From the NCBI GenBank assembly GCA_011947345.1, contig JAAVTG010001003.1, positions 1,302,001 through 1,366,000 on the forward strand: a stretch of DNA of 64,000 nt, given 5' to 3'. Position 1 is the first letter of the stretch. The number at the start of each line of letters is the position of its first letter. Origin of the DNA: Phytophthora quininea (Eukaryota; Oomycota; Peronosporomycetes; Peronosporales; Peronosporaceae). Below, one piece after another: positions 11,859 through 24,647 of this stretch. The notes under the pieces were generated by a model, which was not told where the DNA came from, did no database searches, and saw nothing but the letters and a program-made list of their open reading frames with translations. A program made the translations under genes and the position numbers.

Positions 11859-14374
11859 CTAAATCTTTTCTCCGGGTTTCCTATAGGTAATCGGAGACCG
11901 GGCTTTCTCCTCGCTAGCTGTGATTTCTGCGTCGCTCACTTCTAAGAATGAGCGCAGACCCTCCCATGCAGCTCGCGACTGCGCAATATCAGCCGGTAAG
12001 ATGGTTGAAAACTTTTGAAACAAAGCAAGCACATACCTGAACGTGATAATCAAGCTCCAAGTTCGCCAGCGACAGCAAAGCCGTCTTCAGATTCGCAGTT
12101 TTCCCGGTATCCATCCGCCTCGTTTCCACTTTCAGACTATTCGCGATGAATTGTACTTGCTCTTTGGCTTGGTTCATGCGATCTTCGGCCTACATCCAAC
12201 GAGAGTACATCAGCACTGAATTCACTTTGTATATCTGCATGACAACGTACCGAAGCCATTTTCTGCTCAGCCCGCATCGCAGAAGCTGCTGCGCCACTAC
12301 TTGCTCGAGCAGCCGCAAACCGCTCTTTATTTCGTTGCATACTTGCGTTCGCTTGCTGCACCTCGTGGATTGCCGACTCACGGTTGTGCATGACCGTCTA
12401 CGAAAAATCCATTGCCAGTAACTCTTAGTACGACATCGATAATTATGACAAGCCACAACGTACCTTTACAGCATCTACTTTGCCGGCTTGATATCTGACA
12501 ATAGATACGTACATGGAAAGCAGCTTATCCAGCTAAATGAGAGATGAATGTTAGTATGCAGCAGGCAAAACACCATGAATTTTCGCCTCGCCTGGTCCTG
12601 GTAGATATTCGACACAGTCTCGAAGTGGTCGCCTGCAATCTGTACTCCCATTATAACAAAGTCAGTACGAACAAGTAGATTTACTCAGTAGCAATAGAAC
12701 AACCGTACCCCAGCGAATTCCTTCATGTCCCGATCTTTCTTTTCAAGTTCAGAGAGTGCTGACAAGTAGCTCCCGAAGCGCGAGAGTTCATACCCTTCGC
12801 TTCGCTGTGCAGCGTACACAATATCTGAACAACGGGTTACTTCTCGGATGCGCTTCTCATACTCGTCGATGTGTTGGCCAATCTGAAATTTGCATAATAT
12901 ATGATAAATGAATACTCTACGGACCACGCAAACACCACCTACCTTGGCGTAGTCATCATCTGTTTTAATCTCCACTTGTTGGACGTTAGACGATAGGAAT
13001 ACACCGTCTTTCAACGAACTCCAGAGGGAGCTAACAGAGGCAGTTGTTGGAACGTACGCAGCGGCAATCGATGCCACCTTCAGCACCTCTTTACCGGCAA
13101 TCAAACCCTAGTATTCGCACATTAGAGTACTTGTATGTTAGCAAAATAAGTGCAGCATAAACTGCCATGGTGTACGAGACACAAACCTCGTTGCTAGCGG
13201 TCAGAACAATTTGTAACTCCAACGTTTGAGAGAGCTTCTCGTGGCTGCAAACCTCATTCTGGTCAAAGTCAAAGAATAGTCATCAGTGACTCCGCGAATA
13301 AAGCATCAGGCAACCAATTATACATACAATGAAGTGCTCTAGCGCCTGCCGCCGCTCTTCTACAAATGTTGCGTCCATATTCCCCGTCCAGCGTTTCTCT
13401 GGAAGAGGTGGTATAATGGTTCCTGTCAGGGTTCCACGAATAAGTCTCTCATCACTCTTTCCATCGTAAATGCAAGCTCTGTAGGGTTACCTCGAAAATG
13501 CATGAGAAGGCGTTGATGAAGCCACTCAAAGTCACTAAACCGCCTCTTTACTTGAGCCGTCGTGCACGGGAAGTGTGAACAGTTTGTCTGCACCAAACCA
13601 CAAAACATCAAGGACCATATATACATGTTACGGTCCCAGAACACGAATACAACATATATAAACATCATACCTTGGTCGAGATTACGTACTGGGTATAGCG
13701 TGAATACCCTGACCCCACGACGACGGGAGTACTCACAGAGACTTCAAAAGACCGTTTGAACTCTGGTGCAGATTCCTCGGGCAGCTTTCATCAACATTTA
13801 GTCATCCAATAGCACAACAAAAACACACCGTTTCACTAGCAGCACTTACCACATTGTCAACTGGCTGCTCTAACTGAAAATCAGCCAGCGGGAGCGACTC
13901 CCGGAGTAGAGACTTTGCATTTGGCACTTGCCAGTGCTTTGCACCAGTGCCACAAGCTTCATGGCCACAAACCAGCAGTCTTTATTCAGCTTCTCCTGGG
14001 ACTTGCCTCCACTTGCTAGTCTCCAAATCTGCAGCAGCAAGAAAACCACGTCAACTGCTGTTTGGTATTTGACTCCCTTCTATGCGATGACCTCTCGATT
14101 GGCGTCGTTCATCAACCGAGCACGACGGATGAAAGCCGCCCCTCTGTGCCCCCAACGAAGCCGTCCGAGTCCGTGTCCACCTGATTAGAAAATAAGTAGA
14201 ATTGAATAATGTTATTGAGGATTTTTAGGTTTGTAAGCAGTGACCGCGCCGTACGATGTGGAAGAGCCGCGAGTAGAGCACGCCCTCCTCGCTGAGGAAC
14301 TTAATGGGTCCGTTGGGGTACATGATGTTGAACTCGCCACCTCCGCCGCTCGGCGACCGCCCCATGCCGAGCAT
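11859..14374 (-). CDS. sorting nexin with N-terminal EH domain, PX domain and BAR region
   Basis: The start is the ATG at 14374-14372. The first exon (to HI) joins an EF-hand-like block VDTDSDGFVGGTE. The next stretch, AAFIRRARLMNDANREVIA then IWRLASGG and WFVAMKLVALVQ, is the EH-domain pattern (NPF-peptide binding in endocytosis). A PX domain follows with YVISTK, VKRRFSDFEWLHQRLL and IIPPLPEKRW, which binds phosphoinositides on endosomes. After it comes a long helical SNX1/Vps5-type BAR region spread over many short exons, with introns of about 50-80 bp. The last exon ends at 11859. One frame break lies in the C run 14139-14142 (a G run in the gene). It converges on the PHD-like gene with 44 bp between stops. 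Retromer-type cargo sorting is the likely role. Confidence 0.75.
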
Positions 14375-14824
14375 CGTCCCAACGGATGTTGAGCTTTTCT
14401 TTCTGGTCTGGAAGCCGGACTCCGAATTACTTTATTCGTAGTAGGGGTAGGTAAATATTAGCATAATTGCACGCAGAAACTGGAGTTATAAGAATTGAAG
14501 TCGCGCGCAGTGCTAAACAAACTAGAAGGCACAATGTGCTCCATAATAAAGAGAACTTTCTAACAGAACAGGCTGAAGGCAATACGTCGTGCTACCATTG
14601 CTGTGGAGACCAGGAAATGGTGGCCATTGTTTAGAGCCATTTCTGAAAGATCGCTTGAAGTCCGTGCGCCACCGACCGTACAGCTATTCACACAGACGGC
14701 TTTTTGATTCGCTGGAGTTACTGGGTATAGGGTTAATCTGCAGGTTGTGTGACCCTAGCCAGAATTGAAAGCGGCGGCACGCTCAAACCGCCATTTCGCG
14801 CCCAAGCAACTCGAACCCGTTCAT
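14375..14824. other. intergenic, shared upstream region of two divergent genes
   Basis: These 450 bases separate the sorting nexin and GID8 start codons. I see no coding potential, RNA gene or repeat. Both promoters are presumably here. The 5' ends of the transcripts cannot be placed from the sequence. Confidence 0.5.
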
Positions 14825-15889
14825 ATGCGCGGCTACTCTCGCAACGTGACGCTGGGCAGCTCCAGCCACCGCCTGGGCCCGGCCGAAGTGGGCTGCAGCG
14901 ACTCTCCGTCCAACGAGCGCCGCTGGAAGAAGCACAGCGCTCGTCGACGCATGCGCGTGTCCAAGGAGTGCGTCGTTCTAAGTCGTTTCTTAATCTTTAT
15001 TAACATTGATTTACTGGCGCTCTAGGTCCATGAACCGCCTGGTAATGGATTACCTGGTCGGCAAAGGCTACCGAGAGGTGGCGGAAGCTTTCTGGAGAGA
15101 CTCGGCAACCAAACGTACGCAGAACCCGAGCTTTAAAGTTTAGAAATGCTGCAGTTACTGACTCCTTTGTCGGCTGGAGCAGCTCACGTCGACTTGCAGT
15201 CCGTGCAGGAGCGCATGAGCATCCAGCAACTGCTGCTCAAGGGCCAGATCCAAAAGGCGCGCGGCAAGCTCGCCAACATGGACCCAGAGGTGGGTATCGA
15301 AAGAGCAACTTCAACGTTAGCGGTTGCTGACAGTGTCTGCTGCCAGTTTCTGGAGAAGAACAGCGGCATGGACTTTTTGTTGGCCAAGCAAGAGCTCATC
15401 GAGCTCATCAAGGCGCACAACATCGAGGAGGCTCTGCAGTTTGCCATTAAGAACCTCGCCCCGTTCGGTCAAAAGAGTGTGAGTTTTGATACAGTAGGCT
15501 CCAGGCGTGGCACCGGGATAAGAAGGATGCTTACAGTGGTTACTTTGGTGGTCGACGTAGCCTCAATTCCTCCACGAGATTGAGAGGACCATGTCCGTGA
15601 TCGCGTTCAAGGACCCGTCAATGTCGCCACTTGGGCACCTGCTGGAGCAGGCTCAACGTCGCCGCGTCGCTGACGAGGTCAATTCTGCAATCCTGCGCAG
15701 TCAAAAGCAGGAGCTGGGTGCGTTGACTAAAGATTTGGCGCTTCTTTTTTGGCGCAGAACCCTCATATTTTCGTTGCAGAGCCCATGCTACCTACAATGG
15801 TGCAGCAGTTTCATTACATGGAGGACCAACTGGAATCCAAGTTGAGTCGTCGCTCGCAAGGTATTCGCGTCGAAGACTCTTCGCACTAA
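14825..15889 (+). CDS. GID8: GID/CTLH E3 ligase complex subunit 8 (LisH-CTLH-CRA protein)
   Basis: Gid8 (TWA1 in animals) is a scaffold of the GID/CTLH ubiquitin ligase. In yeast that ligase degrades gluconeogenic enzymes. Six exons (14825-14967, 15026-15114, 15183-15289, 15347-15478, 15561-15717, 15780-15889) total 738 bases (245 aa) with every junction in frame. The LisH motif is MNRLVMDYLVGKGYREVAEAF. The CTLH segment is SIQQLLLKGQIQKARGKL. The CRA segment includes LAKQELIELI, EEALQFA and IERTMSVIAFKDPSMSPLG. Length matches the family (~230 aa), with a basic N-terminal extension of about 45 residues. No frame break is present. Confidence 0.88.
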
Positions 15890-16028
15890 GGTGATCTGCA
15901 GCGTTGCCAATGGCAACTTTGCATTTGTTTCGTGCTGCTGGCTTGGCCTTCCGTTCATTTTACTGCGTTGTGTTTTCGTCCGTGTTCCGTTGTCCGGTAG
16001 CACTCAAAGTCAAACTAACAAAAATAAT

Positions 16029-17603
16029 TTATAATACTTCATCATTTTGTTCGTAGAGCTGCTCGATGGCCAGCAACCTTCTGGTTAGAGGCTTGGCATT
16101 GTATGGGAACAGATCTGCAGACACGAGCCGATCAATCTCCATTCGTAATCGAATTAAAACGCTCAATACTCCTTCAAGACGTTCCTGGGAGTCTAGCTTT
16201 TCTTGCTGTCTTCCCAATTCGAGCTCAAACGCCGCAGGTACCACACCAAGTATTTGAGCATCTGTGTTTCTGCAACATGGATCAACAAGAAGAGCAAGTA
16301 CGTAACTGAAAATGGAATTCATAGCACACTGTATAGGAACTTACCGTTCGAAACTAGAAGATCCAGTAGTACTAAGTGATCTCGTTCCAGATTATCAACG
16401 AAATCGGCGAAAAGCAAGTCGGGGTTATACTCTGCAGCCATGTATTCAAGAAGACTGGAGGTCCATGGATTTTGTCGAGATAGCTGGCTGAAAACACCAC
16501 TGGAGGCATCGGCAAGTGCGACCAAGCGCGAAAGAGTTCCCAGCACTTCAACCATCACGTCGTCTTCCTCAGATATCACGATAAAGAGCTTTCGACGTGC
16601 TGGCAATTTACCCAGAAACTTGAGAGGACGTTCTTGGGCTCTAGAGATGGTATCAGTACCGCCTCTAGCTAACAAAGGTGAGCTCAGAAGAGCAGCACCT
16701 ATGCTGCTGACACACAATAGCCACTGTTGAAGAAATGAATACTGGCCGTTGCTGCTTATAAATGCCTCTTCGGTAGACGCGGTCGAAGATCGTTCGTTGC
16801 TGAGATGCCTCCATGCTTCGGTAGTGCAAGATGAATTGACCACCCATACGAGACACCCCTCGAGCCATCCTGAATACAGTCCTGCTAACAGGTCCGCCTC
16901 ATTTCCATCGCTGTTTTCTCTCCACTCACTCACGAGTTTGTGAAACCCCGTTATAACGCCGAGGACGGCACACGACACAAATGTTGGTTGTGAGTCGTAG
17001 TCCATCTGAACCAATGTTTTCCCGACAAGAGCGTTCATGAACAGGGTCAAAGTCGACATACTCGAAATCTCCACGCTCTCCAGGTCTAACATGAACTGTG
17101 TCAGCTCGCGCATGAATATCAGTGTCTCGTAACGTCCGGACACCGCAACATTACATCCACCAACGACGTTGTACACAGCAGCTAACACCACCTCCAAACT
17201 CTCCAGTATCGCTTGAATAAACGGCGTTCTTTCCTCGTCATCTCGAGCACTCTCCATCTTGATGAGCTCACGCAACAACTGGAAGCGAAACCCACTAATC
17301 TCTCCAGGCTGCAGTTGGCGCAGTCAAAAGTTCTCTGACATTCGCAAAGCGTTTACAATCAGATTTCGTCTAGTGTTTGCATTAACCCAAAATTGCTCAC
17401 CGGACGATGTCGTGAGCCTCTCGTGGCTCTATAACGCTGTCTCCCAGAGACTTTTGAAGCTCCTCCTTCGCTGCAAATGCCACCAGCACATCTCCATGGT
17501 CCAGCAATGCTACCAACGTCTTCAGTTCCTTGCCAAAAGTTCCCTGAGCCCGACGAAGCTCAGCGCCACTCGCAGTGACACGCTGCACCACGTTCCAGTC
17601 CAT
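16029..17603 (-). CDS. Lines-like helical repeat protein
   Basis: The ATG at 17603-17601 starts a mostly alpha-helical protein without transmembrane segments. The C-terminal part resembles the Lines (LINS) family: FADFVDNLERDHLVLLDLLVSN, then QMLKYLVWYLRRLSSNWE, then VLIRLRMEIDRLVSADLFPYN near the end. An intron at about 17,402-17,330 follows the first exon (its exact 3' end is unclear), and a second lies at about 16,346-16,270. A frame break in the T run 16198-16201 (an A run in the gene) separates the last two conserved blocks; one added base joins them. The biochemical role of Lines proteins is not settled. The assignment rests on the C-terminal pattern only. Confidence 0.55.
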
Positions 17604-17682
17604 TTTTATAACTACACAAACATTTGATTGGTCGAAAACCCGCGATCTTGAAGGTTGAAAGCTATTCAAAAAGATCGAGACG

Positions 17683-20434
17683 ATGGACATGGTGGAGGTG
17701 GCGGACTCGGACGGCGGATCTACAGCTCCCAGTAATGCAGTGGCGGACAAGGTAAGCGCTCCATTTGTCCAATTTGTTCGGATCTGACATCTTTTTCGCT
17801 TTTGCTACAGTTTGGAGCCACTGCTTTGCATCTGCTCTGCATGGATGAGACCATATCGATGGATATGTTACGAGAGCTATTGATTATGAGCTCAGATGAC
17901 TGCTTTAACCAAGATGTGGTACGTTTCACCTTAACAACTACAGTACTACCGACTTGATGAACTGATGAGAAACCAGTACGGCCGATCACCCCTTCACTAC
18001 ATTTGCATGAATCAAGCTGTGTCGTCCGAGATGCTGTGGCTGTTTTTCGATCGAGGGAACGAACCTGTTCGCCAGACGGACAAGGTAAAGAACATGTAGA
18101 ACCGGTATATATCTGAAGGTAACCATGTCCCTATGTGTTTTATTTGCTGCGGTAGGACGGCAGGACACCTTTGCATTATCTTTGCGGCAACGCATTTATA
18201 ACGCCACAGGTTCTCGAGATTCTGTTCGACGCCTGGCCGAGCGCAGCCCTGGTGGCAGATCTGGTGCCCGTATATTTACTAAAATAGTATTGAGGGTCTG
18301 TACTAACTGTTTTTGTTGCTGTAGGAATTCAAGCTCCCAGTGCAATATTTAGTGGAAAACGCTTCATCCTCTCCTGAAGTTACAGCTTTGCTTGTCTGTG
18401 GACCGACATCATATCGACATAGATATGAGTTTTTGAACTGGAGCAGTCACTACGCACACTTTTTCCAAGATGGGGAACTTATCCACGTTAACACAAACGT
18501 CGCCATGGATTCAAATACGGCGACAAGAGTGTTGATAATTTTTACTCATCACCACTAATCCTTGACCACGAGCACAAAATGCTGCTTCACCTAAAAACCG
18601 CAGTACGAATGGTATGATAAATTGTGTGAAGATGTGTGATCGAGAGTACTAATAAATTCCTGGCCAGAGCGAAATTCGCGGTGATCACCTCGAGTGTATT
18701 CCAACAGTCCACGAAATATTTGGCGGCGCTAAAAGGAGGGTGGCTCTGCGCAACATGGATGTCGCGCCTGAGGATCAGAACGGGTATTTTGCACGATTTC
18801 GTTTTGTACAAGGCACAAGAGCTACGGGAATCATCTAAATCTTAGGTCTGGTGTGGATGTTAGCAGAGATGGGTCAGTGATCCTTGATCATGCACTCGTG
18901 ATGGAAGCTCCAATATACACTCTGGAAGATATGAGGATGGAAAAACTGTGGGACACTGAAGTCGTTCGCTCTGTAACCACAGAAGTTGCGAATTGCTTAC
19001 ACTTTTGGCACTGTGATGCGCGTGCGGTTCACGGAAATATTGTACGCTGCGTTACTATCTATCTAGGAAACCTAATGTAACAATGTTTGCATTTTTTCAG
19101 ACGCTTCAAAACATTGGACAATTCGACAACCGGGGGCTGTGTCTGTACAATGTGCGTGCGAGCCGAGAATTCCATCGACAACGGCCAGTCGGCTCGCGCA
19201 GCATTACGCTGAGTTCCTGTCCACCTGAAGCCGCCAAAGCTTTTGTTAGCAAAGAGGAGTTCTTACCCACACCAGCCTCCGATATATGGCAGTTTGGATG
19301 CGTTGTGTACGTGGTTTAGGTCGATAGGCCAAGGATAACATCCTCGTAACTAACGGAATTGTTGAGTGTTGAAATGCTGTAGATACAACCTTCTTACAGG
19401 AAACACCATCCTTGAGCGACTGGCACCTTGGATCCATTCTGTTGGACACGAGCAGGTTTTACACTTGATCTGCTCGATAACGGACGGTGCTCTTGAACCA
19501 ATCATTGCTGAAACGAACCCAAATTCCAACTCCTTTTGCGAAGGACATTGGTGGTGAATCCGAATTATCGTTGGGGAATTGATCGACTAATGGTTTGTTC
19601 TTAGAGTATGAGTTTGTGACGGCTGGATTCGCTAATCTGGTGCCTGATATTCCAGCAAACTTCCGACGAGTCGTCACAAGTATCATTTGCCACAAGCGAG
19701 ACCTCATCGGAGGATTTTATCGGGAATTCGCTCCAGCAGAAGGCGGATGAGGTGCTAACAGGTGGGAATCGACCAGCTAAGCATGCGCAAGCGCAGCTCG
19801 AGTTCATGAAAAATGAACAATCTACCTTGCGCCACTCACTTCTTTTAACCAAAGCCCAACTACAAACAAGTGAGCAACTGCGATCCGATCTTCAGGTGCA
19901 AGTGGAAAACCTTCAAGCTCAGATGGCGTACGAATCTCAGCTGAAAAGTGAAGCACAGCTCGAGTCGCAGCTTCTTGCACGGAATCATCAAGCGATGACC
20001 CTTCAGCTGCACACGATGGTGGAAATGGTGGTCAACCTTGTACCTCTGGCTCGGAAGGTAATCAGAGTCGTCAAAGTGCTACTCGTCGCTAACCTGTGCT
20101 TTTGTTACTGTTCAGGTGCACGGTTCCGCCGCGGACGATTTTCTCTCTCGTACTCTCTCGCAAGTTACTGGAGATAATTCTCCTTCGTATTTCCCAGCAC
20201 CTTTCACCACTACACAGCAAAAGAATGGGATAACGCAGTTGGTAAAAACAACTGCAGCAATCCGTTCTGGCCCAAGGCTGTGTCCAAAAGTGGGCAAGTG
20301 GTTCACAATCGAGCGCAGTCGCTGCAGCCGAATTGGCGTCTTACGACGGCAATAACAAGAATGCAGACGAAATTCCCGGCAGCAACGACAAAACGGGAAA
20401 AAATTCCGTCAGCTCTGCAGCCTCAATGGCTTAA
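17683..20434 (+). CDS. ankyrin-repeat protein with degenerate kinase domain and coiled-coil tail
   Basis: The ATG at 17683 starts an acidic leader. At least three ankyrin repeats follow, with signatures GATALHLLC, GRSPLHYIC and GRTPLHYLC, each split by a short intron. A kinase-like segment begins near 18,600. Recognisable parts are IYTLEDM, a helix before the catalytic loop (CLHFWHCDARAVHGNI), and a lobe with CPPEAAK and DIWQFGCVVY, the usual APE and DxWxxG positions. The loop reads HGN where an active kinase has HRD or HGD, so catalysis is doubtful. A Gln/Glu-rich coiled coil (19,750-20,060) follows, then a polar tail ending with the stop at 20432-20434. Several exon joins (18,540-18,860 and near 20,240) are uncertain. 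Known relatives would be scaffolding or signalling proteins. Confidence 0.6.
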
Positions 20435-20517
20435 CGTTGTCTTCAAATTCCGCTCTCGTTAAAGTAAACTAAAGTTTACTTAAGCAAAACTTTTCGTTAA
20501 CATTGTTCAAATTCAAA

Positions 20518-22304
20518 ATGGCGCGGGCTCCGATACGTGGTTCGCGGGCTGTGGAGTCGTACCTACGCAACTTCGAGGGCGAGAAGACTCGCTACCAGGA
20601 GATCCTCGAGATCACACTCTGCTACGGCGTGCAGTGTCTAGCGCGTACCTATTCGCTCAAAGGCCTCAGCTGCAACGAGCTGCGCACAATAACAGGTTTT
20701 TATTTGTCAACTCCTCCTCCTAATCGCATTATTCTTAACCAGATTATGACAGGGCCAAGAACCGAGACTTTTACGTGCGCAATGCGTCGCGTACGCCCAC
20801 AGAGGGAGTGATGCAGCGCACACCGGTGGAGTTGCGGCCTAAGCCATCCCATTCGTGGAGAGATGGGGAAGAGGACATGCCGGACTTTTCAGAGCCTGGA
20901 ACTGTAAAGACGAGTGAGGCACGTGGGCTGTTGGAGAGTGCTAGGGATTTATTGGGAGTGTATGCTTCGAGGGATGCCGAGCACTTAGAGCACGAGGAAC
21001 GTGACGATGATGGTGAGAACAGTGTCAACGACGAATTTGGTGCGAAAAGTGAAGACGCGGGTCAGCAACATTTACAAGAGAAGTGCCAGGATGGGCCAGA
21101 CTCACCAAGAGAAGTAAAGACTGCCAGCGCTGCAATGAGAAGCACGCCCCTTTAGCTGAGAAGAATGAGCGTAAACAGCGGTCATTGCATCAGCAGAAAC
21201 AGAAACAGTCGCCACCAACTCCTCGACATCTCCAACATGTCAAATCCAAGCTCCAGCCAGAGCTGAACACCCGCCGCCAGAAGATATTACGAGTTAAGAC
21301 AACTCAATCGCAGCGAGTGGCGGAAACCTTAGCGCGTGCTCGTCTCGCAGAGTACGACGCTCGGCGTGAATTGCAGGATGTTCGTGAACGACGCCTTGGT
21401 CCGAAGAAGATGTCTTTGAACGAAATAACCAAAGGTAAGTTCTGATACGGAAGACAATTTGTACTTGTGGTTGTATTGACGTATTTGTCTTATTCACAGG
21501 TGCTGCCGCATTGGAGATAGCTGACGATTTTGTGAGAAGTTCTCTGATGGACAAATTTGGCAATGGCAATCGGACTGAACCCAATCGGCAAGGAGGGTAA
21601 GACCTCGTGTATTTCTTGAGACATAAGCTGGCTGGTGTTGCTGACGCGTATTGCACCAACCTTAGTGATCTCAACCAGGAGCGCCAACTGCACAATGATC
21701 CCTTGAAAGAGGAACTTTATGGTACTACCGCACTCGACGAATCATTTTTGGGATGCAAGCCTGCGCCGAAACCACAACGTCGGAAAACTGTGTCGACACG
21801 TCCAAAACGAAGTAAGTCGTTAAAGGCGGCGTTTGTTGTTGGCTGACAGGACTGACACGCTGATGCTCTGTACAGATTATAATGGTTGGCTGGGTGATTT
21901 TGGCCCGCTGCACACGAAAACAGTTCGACCAGAATGGGATGAAGCCGATACTGGTGCGAATGACACTGCTCAACGTGAGTTCGCTCTACTTTGTATAAAT
22001 AATTGGAGTTGGTGCTAACGTGTGAACATAGGCGCTGAAGGCAGCAAATTCGAATGGAATTTCGAGTAGTAAGGAAATTGCTAGTAGTTGCATGCTCCTT
22101 TTGGGTTACTAACTCTTTGTTTTTAGCCTTCCTGATGGTCGTCATGAGACCGTGGGCCACCACAAGGCACGTGATGCGAATGCTCGAGCGCGGTTTGAAT
22201 CCGAAGACACCGGCAGAGTGGATATCGATTTGTCTGACGACGCCAGCGATTCCCACAGCGTGAATTCCGATCCAGTATTTCGGTGGCTTAAAGACGCAGT
22301 TTAA
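20518..22304 (+). CDS. unrecognised acidic/basic protein with multiple introns
   Basis: The ATG at 20518 starts MARAPIRGSRAVESYLRNFEGEKTR. The protein has an acidic middle (about 20,930-21,080), a basic helical stretch rich in K/R/Q/E (21,170-21,420) and a final exon rich in D/S ending in FRWLKDAV. GT-AG introns are evident near 20,695-20,740, 21,434-21,499, 21,810-21,876, 21,973-22,031 and 22,068-22,130. The last was chosen because a donor GTAAGG joins EY to LPDGRHETV in frame. No domain, signal peptide or membrane segment is recognised. The even coding texture and clean splice sites make it a credible gene. Its stop lies 40 bases from the stop of the convergent exchanger gene. Confidence 0.6.
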
Positions 22305-22344
22305 TTTCTGAATAATACTCCTAGTTGCCACAAAACTTTTGTAT

Positions 22345-24197
22345 CTACGCAAACACCACTCGAAATGCCACGGCAAGATTTACCATCGAATAGATCAAGT
22401 AGTAGACCATAAGAAGTCTCCCATACCACGATGGGCAGTGATACTTGTGATGGCGAAACACCAGCATGGAGGATGTGAGCGAGACCAACAAAAGCTCAAT
22501 GAAATCCAGGCATGGATATCCAACGCGAGATCCTCGCTTCGACCCCGAATGCATGCGTACAGCATCGGCAGTCCCAAACCAAGAAGTATGTTGAAGACTG
22601 GACCGCCAAAACAACCTGCGATGGCCATTTGCGGGAAGCCAGCTCGTGCCACTGACACATCAGTGATGAGATCGCCCACCGAATTGCCCCACGCAAGGAC
22701 AGTCAGACCGAGCAGACTGTTACTGGCACGAGTAATATACCCCACTGCGACCAGTAATGCCATAAGTTCGTTCGCCACGGTGTAGATCCAACATACACAT
22801 GCAACAAAGGCCAATGTTAACAGTATGCTTGATGATTTTGTCGACCGCGGTGCATGTGAACGGTGAGTCGTGAATGATATAATTCCACTAACACATCCTC
22901 CCAGAACAACCAGCACTTGCCACAATGGAACGCTATGCAAGGAATGCCCACCGAAGGCATCAACATTGGCGTACCCACTAGTAAAGGCTACCAGGAGAGG
23001 GACAGTGACCGGTGCTAAGCATGCCTTGGGGCGAGACCAGGATTCATCATCAAATAGCGGCACTGTGATGTCTCGTGCAAGAACAAGCAGCGCTTGTGGC
23101 ACATAGAGAAGTTTCAGTACAACAGACTCGTTGCTTGAGAATATTCCCATGACGTGACGTTGAAGTCGCCATCGCCACCGAAGATGTTTCTGCCATTCTG
23201 GAATTAGGGGTTCGTCACTAATACCCACGTCAGCACGTTTCGAGTCAGCGATTAACGGCGATGACAGTGACTCCTCTTCAATCTCGAAATGCTCATCAAA
23301 CACGCGACTCGAAAATCGGAGACCGCCTAGTTTCGACATTTCCAAGCCATTCGGTTGGGGCTCATTGGCCGCCCCGTCACCAGCCAGATCTTCCGCCTCT
23401 GGTCTCGTAATAAAACTATAAGGATGTTCCGATCGCTCTACTCTTTTCGCTTCTTTTCCTCGTGACGACAATGCGTGCCAGAACGCCGATATCATCATTG
23501 ACGTTTTCTTAGACAACTCAGCATCTTGAAATTCCAGTTCAGCATTCCGAAACCTACTCACACAGGCAGGAAGCACCACACTGCCCACATAAACTCCATA
23601 AAACGCCAAGAACAGCAACGCAGCTGCTGCAGTATCTCCTACATCTCCCCACTGCCACTCATCGCCAGAAGCACCAACAGCGCCAAAGACACCAGCAACG
23701 CTCCAACGTCACGCACGAACGCCCAGCGCTGGACCTGCACGGCACTTGACACCGCAACTCCTCCTACTACCACCGTCGTGATGAACATGGCTCCACCGAG
23801 TAATTCATTGACCCCTGTCTCCCCCACCCCTGAAGAGTACGCAGCTATTGCCGAGAAGACGTCGGGAGCTCCGTTGCCAAAGGCCAGGAAGGTAACACCC
23901 GAGACGTCATGAGGGACGCGTAGTCGGTCGCTGAGAGTCGCTAATGTGGGGGAGAAATAGCCATCTGCAGTGCTGCCCACTGGTTATTGGGGAGAAAGTT
24001 AGACGGAATTTGGATGCTGGAATACGGAACGTACGGAAGTAGAAGAGAGCGGCGAGCCAGAGTAGCAACATAGACGCTGAGAGCCACGGCAGGCCTGCGA
24101 GCGAACAGTAGTGCAGATGAACGTAGTCTATGGAGAGCGGACCAAGTGTCATGTTCGCCACGAACGGGTGCGCGTCGCACGCCGTTGGCAGCTCCAT
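22345..24197 (-). CDS. cation/Ca2+ exchanger of the NCLX/CCX type
   Basis: This is a Na+(Li+,K+)/Ca2+ exchanger family protein of about 600 aa, predicted to move Ca2+ across an internal or plasma membrane. Both alpha repeats are present. Repeat 1 has TFLAFGNGAPDVFSAIAAYSS and repeat 2 has LTVLAWGNSVGDLITDVS followed by GCFGGPVFNILLGLG. A hydrophilic loop (about 23,150-23,480) lies between them, and ten or more hydrophobic segments surround them. One intron (24034-23980) joins LFYF to LGSTADGYFSP. A frame break in the C run 23647-23650 is cured by one base. A second shift near 22,500, before the last two transmembrane helices, also looks like one missing base. Animal NCLX is mitochondrial; no presequence is clear here. 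Confidence 0.82.
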
Positions 24198-24647
24198 CCT
24201 GAGCAGCTTTGAATCAGAATTAAAGCAACTGAGGATTTATCAGAGATTTTGATAAATAGCAAAAACATATGTTTCCTATTGAAATAAAGAATGATTAAGT
24301 CTAAAATATAGATAAAAAGTCCTAATTACAGGAAGCTCCAAGCCATGCTTACCGAGGAATCCAGCAGCAGAGCCTCTGCCGTTTCTGAGGTAACGCTGCT
24401 GCTGCCAGATAAGTCAAAATGATCAGGTGTAGTTTCGATGGATTTACGGTGCTCATTTGGTTTGGGAAATAGCTGGAGAGAGCCGGACCGTACGTTTCTT
24501 TGATGTAATAAGGAAAAATATATATTCCCCGCGTGTGTGGCGCACACAAATAACGACTCCGCATTTTTTTTCGAAGTTTGGGCCAAACGAGTGGCATTCA
24601 AGACCCCTCCCCCTTCAGCACGCAAGCGGAACGACGGCGCGGACGCG
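24198..24647. other. intergenic region upstream of the exchanger gene
   Basis: This is an AT-rich stretch (24,200-24,340) followed by mixed sequence. It probably holds the exchanger promoter. No gene, RNA or repeat is supported. Confidence 0.4.
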
